From contig JAHBMJ010000453.1 in assembly GCA_018398765.1 (NCBI GenBank), positions 1-17,500 of the forward strand: 17,500 bases of DNA. Direction: 5' to 3'. Shown in pieces: positions 8,094 to 16,830 of this stretch; the first letter of the stretch is position 1, and the number at the start of each line of letters is the position of its first letter. The DNA comes from Chromera velia (taxonomy: Eukaryota > Sar > Chromeraceae). The notes under the pieces are model-generated. The model was not told the DNA's origin and did not search any database. It saw nothing but the letters and a program-made list of their open reading frames with translations. The translations under genes and the position numbers were made by a program.

Positions 8094-10197
8094 TTATTGG
8101 CCTGCCGCCCGAAAGAATCTGTTGCCCATCATCTGAATGTCCACGTCGGTTGCGTGATTCACGAGTGCGCCCCCAACTGCGTCCACAATGTTCAAGTCTT
8201 TCAGGAGTCCCCAGTGCCGTGAATTTGCAAAAGGAAGCATAGCACGGATACAGGAGAGTTGCAGAGTCGCGTCGTAAGCATCCAAGTGGATCGTGCGGGC
8301 TGCCCACTTCATGACTCCGTGTTGTAAAAAGTCATCGACCGACTCCGGAATCCGAGCAAGGTTGGCAATGATCCCGCAAATGACCACCTGCATCAATCAC
8401 ACCCGAATCAATCTCAATTTTTGTTTCCACAAGGTCAACAAGTAGGAGGAGAGATGCAGGAGACGTCAGAGTACTGGTGACGTATTAACATGGACAGCTA
8501 GATCCAGGCAAAGAAGTCGGAAGATGAATTCATCAGATCGAAAATGAAGAACACGGAGTGGGCAGGGACCACAACAAGGCAGGCAAGGGAGTTTTAATTT
8601 GACGGTAGCTCACCTGCACTGCAATGTCGTGTGGGTAGGTGCGAGCTACAATCATTGTAGGTGCCACTGCGATTTGTCTTACTGCCATCTCCTCTGCGTT
8701 TGCTGCTGAGTGTGTAAGATTGTACATTGAGAGAAGAGAGCGGAAGATGATTTCGGAGTCGTCCTTGAACACACAGAGAGTGTAAATCACCCGGGCCAAG
8801 GCGTCGTGCTGTTGTAGCATCACCTGCATGCAGATAGGCATGAGAGAACGAAACGCATCTCGGATCGCCGAGGCTCTTTTCTTACTGCGGGACTCGTTAT
8901 GCCATGACAAGAACAGGAAAAAGAAAAACGTTAAGAGAGGACGAGCGACAAAAGCAAGAGCGGGCTTTCAGAAAAGTGTCAAATGTATTCATCGTTCTTC
9001 TGAGTGGAGTTGATTTTCTCGGCTGAGTACAACTTCTCCCTGCTAAAAAAGAAAAATACAGGAGAGACTCTGGTCTGACTCAGAGAGCCGCAATGCGTGG
9101 ACTTTGAGACAAAACGAAGACAGAAAAAAAACCCTTCAGAGAGACGACTGAGAGCTGCAGCTGAAAAGTCATTCCTGTCTGATTGCCAGCTTGCAAGTTC
9201 TTCTGCAAAGTGCATTACGCAATTTTTCTCCATTCAACCAATCTGCCACTTTTCCGGTACAACAACTTGTATTTCTTCCCCTTCCTGTGTTGCACATGCA
9301 GACACACCGTCGTTCACTTTTTTCACACATTCCACTCCTTCTGATACGCATCTCGCAGCTCATCTGTGACTAAATTTCCACTAAACGACCGTGCCTGAAA
9401 AAAAAATAAAAAATCAGTTTACCGACCTCTATTGGGTGCTCTGCAGAAAGGAAGGAGATGCACCCGATGATTCTCGTCATCACCCTCACATCATCTTTGT
9501 ATTCATTCGCAAGGTCACAGAGAAGCTTTGCCCCCCCCTTTCTCGCAAGCTCATGCCTCCAGTCAACGCTTTCTGTCACAAGGAGCTCGAACACAGTCAC
9601 GCCCGAGATAACCAAAGGCCGCTTCTCCATGTTTGCTGACAGAAAGTGATAGAAAACGTCCATTGCCTCCAGCTCCATCAGGACGACTGCAAACTCAATC
9701 GGGTTCACAGACTTGAGAAGCGCTGCGAGATCTTTCCCGTAAATGTCCGTTTCCTCGTTTTGACCTCCACCCCCCTTTTCGTTCGCATCCGCCTCTTCCT
9801 CTACTGCCTGCGCTGAGAGGCAAAGCTGAATTGCACGGAACCCCAGCTGAACCCACCAGAGGTGAGTGGCATTTCGCATCACAACGGCCCACATGGTTGC
9901 GGGGCCTTTTTCGACTGCTATGCGTAGAAGCGGGTTGTTCACGTCGCTTGGAACTGTTGGCGGTTTCTTGTCTTCAAAACTTTTTCGTACCACTCTTCGC
10001 AAAGTGCTGACATCAATTTCCCCCCCTTCTTCTCCCTTTTTGATCGAAAAATCCTTCTTCAAGTGCTCACTGGCTTCGTCTGTTGTGAGACCCTTCTCGA
10101 CGTCAGATGAGAAGGCATCGGGGTGCTCCAACTCTTCGTCAACCGGACTCACGCCGTCGAAATGCTGAATTGGCTCGGAATCTGGTGCCGAGATCAT
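8094..10197 (-). CDS. Armadillo/HEAT-like repeat protein
   Basis: A complete three-exon model on the minus strand: 10197-9427 (257 codons), 8823-8614 (70 codons) and 8387-8094 (97 codons plus TAA). All junctions are phase 0, giving about 424 residues. Donors are GTCGGT and GTGAGC; acceptors are CATGCAG and GATGCAG. Residues 1-85 are acidic and probably disordered. From about residue 86 to the end the protein is a series of paired amphipathic helices typical of armadillo-type folds, clearest in GGAKLLCDLANEYKDDVRVM followed by IIGCISFLSA, and in VIYTLCVFKDDSEIIFRSLL. An acidic Gly-rich loop (about 131-150) interrupts the first repeats. There is no membrane helix or signal peptide, so it is probably a soluble scaffold or adaptor; the partner cannot be inferred. 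It diverges from gene 4. Confidence 0.78.
8824..9426 (-). other. Intron 1 of the armadillo-like gene
   Basis: This 603-base intron runs from GTCGGT to CTGCATGCAG. It includes A/T homopolymer runs and short open frames without coding-like codon use. No extra phase-0 exon was recognised, though the length leaves room for one. Confidence 0.5.
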
Positions 10198-10206
10198 GTT
10201 GCAGAG

Positions 10207-10345
10207 TCAATTATCTAACGCTCGTCTGTATTCTCTGAATTGGTCTTGCTGTTGATCGTGGCTGTGGATTGTTCCTTCTTCCTTGGCAGCTTCTAGCTCG
10301 ACAGGAATTTCGACAAGCCCACCGGTCAGCAATTCATGAGAGGGA
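10207..10345 (-). other. Possible extra exon or upstream ORF before gene 3
   Basis: On the minus strand an open frame with coding-like codons reads GLVEIPVELEAAKEEGTIHS and then a Gln-rich stretch. It ends at TAA/TGA triplets ten bases before the gene 3 ATG. It has no ATG of its own in frame, and no donor was found that joins it to gene 3. It may be a 5' exon of an alternative transcript, the last exon of another gene, or chance. Confidence 0.22.
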
Positions 10346-10515
10346 GAGAGCCTGTATGAGAGGAAGGGGCCGGGAGAGGGAGCTAGAGTATACACAGAGG
10401 AAGAGAATTAATTATCGATACATATAATGAAATTGTATAAGCTTATAATTTAATTCATACATATATATATTAATTTAATACATATGCATGCACTCAATAT
10501 TTCTTCTTTATAATT

Positions 10516-10622
10516 CTGCCGGGGCCCTCAATGCATATATTAATATAGCCGGCCGGGCCTCTTGCGATCCGAACAATTCATGCATTGAATTAAGCTCCAA
10601 TTAAGATCCGGGGCCCCGGCAG
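10516..10622. repeat. Interrupted inverted repeat
   Basis: The left arm is CTGCCGGGGCCC (10516-10527) followed immediately by TCAATGCAT (10528-10536). The right arm has the exact complements ATGCATTGA (10580-10588) and GGGCCCCGGCAG (10611-10622), but separated by 22 extra bases (10589-10610). Total perfect pairing is 21 bases, with a 43-base central loop. Confidence 0.65.
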
Positions 10623-10797
10623 TCCGAACAAAGCTGTGTGGAGCGGGCCCAACTTGGCTCCGGTTGGGGGGCGTTCGCCTTGGAGGGCAGCTCAGATGGC
10701 CCCATGCAGAATCGACAGCTGTCGACCGGGGCACTCACCCGCTAATTTGGTGTATCACGAAAGCGTGCACTTTAATTTATGTATCGATACATTTCAT

Positions 10798-10856
10798 ATC
10801 ATATATATATATACACACATGCATGCATGCATGCATATATATATATATATATATGT
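10798..10856. repeat. TA / TGCA / TA composite microsatellite
   Basis: Two alternating TA runs flank consecutive TGCA units (10820-10835), producing overlapping TGCATGCA octamers in a self-complementary block about 470-530 bases upstream of gene 4. Confidence 0.7.
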
Positions 10857-11327
10857 ATGTGCGTCCTGCCGGCACATGAAGCCGTATATATGATAAAGAC
10901 GGAGAGAAGAACAATACCGCGAAAGTTCAACTGCTGAGCTTTCAGTCGAGTCGTCAGTACAGTATTCCCTTCACTCGCCTGTCGATCGACTGAAGCATTT
11001 TACCTTTTCCTGCTGCAGTCACCTGCCACTGTTCTCATTCGGCCACTTTGCGTGCTGAAAGAGTCCCACTCGCGATCTGGAGGAGCACATTCTGTCTTGG
11101 GACTCTTCTGCTCGATCTCCTGAGACTTTCGAGGGACAAAAGTGGACAGAAAAGGAGGTAATACAGCCGTAAACAAGGAGGGAGAATACATATATAACTT
11201 GTTTCAAACTGGCGGTCTGCATGCTTTTCTTTCTTGCACTCTGAGGAGGAACTAGCCTGATCGATCGCCTTTCGGTCCAGCCAGCTGAAGCCAGGAGAGG
11301 GGAGGGGGAGGAAGCAGAGGGGGAAGG

Positions 11328-14224
11328 ATGTCCCACTTCAAGTTCGTCAAGTTTCTCACAAAGAAACTTGACGCCGACCATGAGGTAGGAATTGCTTTGG
11401 GTGCGCATTTACATGTGCAGATAGAAATGGTACATCTAGATAGGCATGCAAGCTTACTGAAAAGAATGACACAAAAGAGAAGACAAGAGAGACCTGGCAT
11501 GTGCGCAGGAGTACTTGAGCCCGGCCTCCCTGCCATCACTTGAGCCCGGCCGCAGGAGTACTTGATCACTTCAAACTTATCGATTGCACTTTGACTTGAC
11601 AGAAGGAAGATGAAGGTCTCAAGGCACAAGGCCCTTTCCCGTCCCGTTACAGCCTCACTTATACACATCCCGCCCTCCCATTGTGTCTTCGCAGCTGAGT
11701 CAAATAAAGGCGGCCCGGGCAGGGCTGTCGGAATCCAACCCGCAGTCAAAGTATGAAGGGCCCCAAGGTGTGTCAGTCAGTGAGTGCTGTGCCGATTCGT
11801 CTGTGTGCTTGACAAACTTCCGACCCTCCGACCGTCCACGTACCTCCATTCTGCATCGTTCAGTCCGACTTTTCATGGCTGCAAAAAACGTCTCCCCCGA
11901 CTTACCATCCTTGCAGCGCACAATCACATTGCTGCCCAGGAAAAAGAGCTGGAGGCAGTCAAAAAGGAGATACTCAGGGTGGTCAGTCAGTCAGTCAGGC
12001 AGGCAGTCAGGCAGTCAGGCAGTCGCTTGCTGAATCAGTCAGCTTACCGAGGGAACAAGTGAATAAATAGAAAAAAAGTAATGAATGAATGAATGAATGA
12101 ATGAAAGAAAGAAAGAAAGAAAGAAAGAAAGAACTCGAAGCAGCGGAGCGTTTGTTAGGCAGCGTGAAGGAATGCAGACGCTGCAGTGAGTCTCTCTCAC
12201 CTCAGTCAGTCAGTCAGTCAGTCAGTCAGTCAGGCAATCAGTCAGGCAATCAGTCAGGCAGTCAGGCAGTCAGGCAGTCAGGCAGTCAGGCAGTCAGGCA
12301 GTCAGGCAGTCAGTCTATGCGGGCCCTGATGGGCTTCTGTACGAGTTTGTTTGTGCATGTCTCTGCTGAATCTTGTGCATCAACTTGTACTCCGAATTCG
12401 CAAGTTGAAGAACCAACCAAACTTCCCAGAAGGCAGACGAAGCGCTTGGTCATTCGTTTATGGGTCGATCCAGAAAGAAGAGAGCACCAGTCGAGCCAGT
12501 TGATGGATGAATGAATGAATGAATGAATGGATGGATGGATGGATGGATGGATGGATGAATGATGCGTGCAGCGCGAAACTGCCAGGATAGAACGGGACAT
12601 GTACGCAACGGAGGTCAACGAGTTGAAGAACAAGGTGAACAACCTGCGGATGGAGAACCAGAGATATGCACTGGAGTCCAAAACGTTGGAGAAGACAGTC
12701 ACGGACCACCGGGAAGAAAAGGGACTCCTTATACGGGTGCGTGCGTGCGTCAGTTGATCAGAGCAGCCGCTTGGTTACTTGATAGCCACAGTAAGAATCT
12801 TCTCTCTTGAGTTGGGATGCTTCCGCTGTCAATAGATTGATGGAAAGAAGCTTCTTCTGTCGGCATGACATAGAAGACACCGAAAGAAGGGGGAAAACCA
12901 CCCCCAGGACGAAAGGAATGCTTTTGTTTCAGTTTCTAGCTTGGACTCACTGTCCAGCTGCGTGCATGGGAGAGCATCAGGAACAGTTTCCAAGTATCTT
13001 CCAGAAGGACACAGATAAATGAAGTGCTTGTGTGTGTGAGAGTAATCATGCTGTGTTTTTCATTTCATGAACACGGGTGCAGAGGCAACAAGCACAAGTG
13101 GAGACTGCCAATGCTTTGAGGGCACAGCTGGAGCTCGCCATCACAAAGCGCCAGGCGGAAAGCGAGAAAGTTTCGAAACTTGAGGACGCCTTTGCCAAAC
13201 TCCGCACCCAGCATCAGGATGCTGTGGTGTCTGTGACACAGGCCAACGTGAAATTGAGGGCGAAGGAGCAAGAAATCAGGGTGATGCACGACCAGATGCA
13301 GGCTTTCGGGGAAGCGTCAGTCCGTCCTCCCCCTTCGCTTGGTTCTCTCGCATCTGATTTAATTGTCTTGACCTGATGCATCATTATTCAAATTCACGGA
13401 GGTGTGAGCTCTCTTTGTTGCTTCAATTTGTAAATTTGCTTGAGCATCTGCATCATATCTCTTTTTTGTCTGTCCTCCCCTTTTTTCCTATTCCCCCTTT
13501 CTACCTCGCGTCCGTTCTTCATCTCCTCTTCATCCACTTCATCCACTTTTGTTTTTCTCTCCCCCAGCGCCCAAAGTTTGCGTGCTTGAATGCTTCCCCG
13601 CCATTGCAGACACGCACACAATATTCTCAGAGCAGCGCTTTGAATGCGTTCGGCCTATACTCGTCCTCTGTGTCACTCGTTTCGTCTAGAAAAACCTTCC
13701 TTCCTCTCATTCTGGTGCTGTCTGTTTAATCCCATCTGCCTGCCTGCCTGTCTGCAGAATTGCCAAACTGAAGGAGGAGAATGCAGCCCTTGCTGAAGAG
13801 AATCGGAATGCCACTGCAAGACTCGCAAAGTACAAATCAGAAAAAGAGAAGGCGGAGGCAGAGAGGAGAAAGCTGAAAGGAAACTTTCGCCTCTTTCCAG
13901 CACTTCAGAAAGACTCCGCTGTCCTCTCCGCCCGCACGACTGTGCAACTTGAGAGAGGGAGTGCCGCAGCCGCGGGGACAGCACAACCATCGTCCCCCTC
14001 GAGCAGTCTCGTGGACCCCAAACGACGCACGCTCGCTTCCTTTCTTCCTGCTCCAGTCTCCTTTGCAGGGGAGGCAGGACGAAACGCTGCTGCAGCGGCT
14101 GAGTCGAGCAGTCTGAGGGACAGCGAACAGTTCCTCATGTTGCGAGAGGCCTACAACGAACTAGCATCTCTTCGCCTCCGTGTCGACAAACTCATGAGAG
14201 AAAATTCCGGTCAGCCACACTCAT

Positions 14225-14257
<33 letters not shown>

Positions 14258-16582
14258 GGTGTCACACACTCTCAACCCAGCTAGTGCGTTTGGCCTCTTT
14301 CTTTCATTGTTTGAACACACGGCAGTCAATCCGACATATGCGGTCCTGGCCGGGTGGCGGGCACGCACGGCTTCTTCACGTCAACATAGACTGATTGTTC
14401 TACTGCGGTTTGGAACCCGCGCATTCGATGCTTTATTTTGGCCCTGGCAAACAGTGATGTGGACGGATGCATCTCTTATTCCTTTTCGCATGTTCCGTCA
14501 TCAATCTATCGGCCTTTGCATCCAGGTGTCTTTCTGTCTGTCTCAGACTGTCGGGATCATGGAGGAGTGTTTTGTCCGCCTGTGTGTGAGTGTGTCTGCG
14601 TGTGTGTATGTATGTGTGTATGTGTATGTGTATGTGTGTGTACGTCTGCTCGTAATCTATGTTTGCTTGTGTCCATTTCCCTCTCTTCTCTATTCGTCGA
14701 ATCACCTGTCCATTGATCTGTTTCGTTCATGTGCGCAGCTTTGGAGGAATCGGCAGCCTCGACGGACTTGAGGCATCAGGCAGTCTTCTGGAGGGAGCGT
14801 TTCGTGGAATTGGCAGACAAGGCCCGCAGACACGGGAACTTCCAGGATGCGCAGACACGTAACCTCGTCACAGCCGCCGCACAGGCCCAACAGTCGGAGG
14901 TCTCGCAAGCTCCTCTGCCTGACAAGGAGAACGGAGAGGGGGGACAGAGCACGAGGGGAAGGCGACTGATGACTGGAGAGGGAGGGGACGAGGGGGTTAT
15001 GACACAGGGTGGTCAGATGCTCTCAAAAGAACAAGCGGACCTCCAAGCAGGGGGAGACGGAAACAGACAATCCCGCTCGGCTCTTGTGCTCTTCAAAAGA
15101 CTCCTCGTGGAGCTTTTCAGAGTCCCATACCATGTCCCGAACAACATTTCGGCCTCACGTCTCGCAGCTCATAAGATCGTCAGTCTCTCTCTCTCTCTGA
15201 TGACAGCAAAGACCCAACTCTTTTTGGTGGTTCACGTCACCAGGCGAGACCGTCTTTAGTCGTTCTTGGATGCTCGTTCGTTACTCCTCTTTCTCTTGTG
15301 ATCAAACGGAAACAGACGGAAAGACTGTTGCTCAAAAAGGGTCCCGCAAAAGAGTAGAGAGTCAAGAGTACTTCGTCGCCGTACTGGGTGAAGTGAAAGA
15401 AAAAGTTGTACCCTGCTTTTCTTTTCATCTAGCCATCTGCACGTGGCCTCAGCATGGTCTGTCGGACGCTGGATGGTCGTGCCCTTTTTCACTTTGTCTA
15501 TTCAGCTCAAAAAGCAAATGGACCGATGTGTCTATCTTCGTGTTCTTTTGTCTGCACGCATGCATGACGCAGCTGTGGAAAAGATCTCTTCAAAGTTTCT
15601 CCACTGCTGCTGAGTCTGCTGCCGTTTCTGCGGGTCTCGCGCCGTCCTGGACCGTGGTGTTCAACGTCCTCGGCGGAAAGGAGCACGCGAAACTTTTGAA
15701 GAGACACCTTGTCAGGTCGGAACGAGGCACAAGGGATCAGATGCGTAGTCTCATTGCATGTTCATAGATGAATGTGGCCGCTCAACTCTTCTTGTTTTAC
15801 AAAGTGCTTAGCTATCGGGGGGTTTTCTACTTTCGTTATTTTGCTTCTGAAGAAAGAAGCTTTACTTTTTTTTGCGGCTCTTTTGTCTCTTCATTCCCTC
15901 AAGCAAACAAAATGTGTCTGTTTATGGCCTTTTGCGTGACTCACCGATCTTGATCTTGACATCACTTGCTGATAGGGTGGGTCATCAGAGGCCTTGTCTC
16001 GCTACTTGCATTCCTGCTCCTCTCTTTGCATTGAGTGCTGAGTGGATGGATGAAACCCTCTCCCTCCTTCCCCCCCTTCCTGCCTTGCTGGCTGGTTGCA
16101 GGCTTCGGCTTGAGAAAGGTTCGTTGCGGCGGCACCTGTTGGGTCTGCGGTCTCGCATGCATTTGGTGGTCTCTCGACACCGAATGGAGATGCAGAGACT
16201 GACTCGGAGAGGAATCGCTGAGAAGGATGACTTGGAGAGAAGACGTGAGTCAAGAAAGACAGAAGGCAGGGAGAGGTGAAAGTGACTTTCTCTTTTTCTG
16301 TGGTCGAAGGGGAGTTAGAGGAGTGGAGTGAAATGGAGTGAGTGGCTGTCTTTTTGGATTTTCCACACGACGAATTTGCGTATTGATTCTACAAACATAA
16401 GAGAGGAAGAGGGCAAGAGTGAGGGACGGTGACCGTTGTTGAGTCGTTGAAGAGGGGAATTGGTAGAGAGAATGACTTCAAGAGCTAAGCATTTGGTTGC
16501 CGAGTTCCCAAGAGAAGAAGTTTACACCAGGAAACGCACCTGAATTATTCGTTCAGTCTTTTTCTTCCTTCCTTCTCCAAGC

Positions 16583-16630
<48 letters not shown>

Positions 16631-16664
16631 CAGAGACAGAGACAGAGGGAGAGAAAGAGAGAGA

Positions 16665-16722
<58 letters not shown>

Positions 16723-16749
16723 CAGAGAGAGAGAGAGAGAGAGAAAGAA

Positions 16750-16830
<81 letters not shown>

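Larger units (their letters stand above)
10198..11327. promoter_or_regulatory. Divergent promoter region between genes 3 and 4
   Basis: This spacer of about 1.1 kb separates the start codons of two divergent genes. Contents from left: a coding-like patch on minus (10207-10345); AT-rich text with TGCATGCA (10485-10492); an interrupted GC-rich inverted repeat (10516-10622); a GC-rich patch with two TCCGAACAA copies; a TA / TGCA / TA composite (about 10798-10856); and purine-rich sequence just before ATG at 11328. Bidirectional regulation is inferred from gene orientation only. Confidence 0.45.

Noticed and set aside
7512-8222. 236-codon plus-strand frame across the retroelement region
   Set aside because: It runs antisense to the zinc-motif frame, crosses an ATT triplet run as poly-Ile and covers the end of gene 3 on the other strand; it is a shadow frame.
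12101-12514. Ser/Gln-rich protein encoded by the CAGT/CAGG arrays
   Set aside because: The frame is a product of tetranucleotide repeats within an intron of gene 4; no acceptor or donor pair gives a phase-consistent exon.
14223-14771. 182-codon plus frame with His-Thr and Val-Cys runs
   Set aside because: It is the translation of the CA and TG repeats of intron 6 of gene 4.
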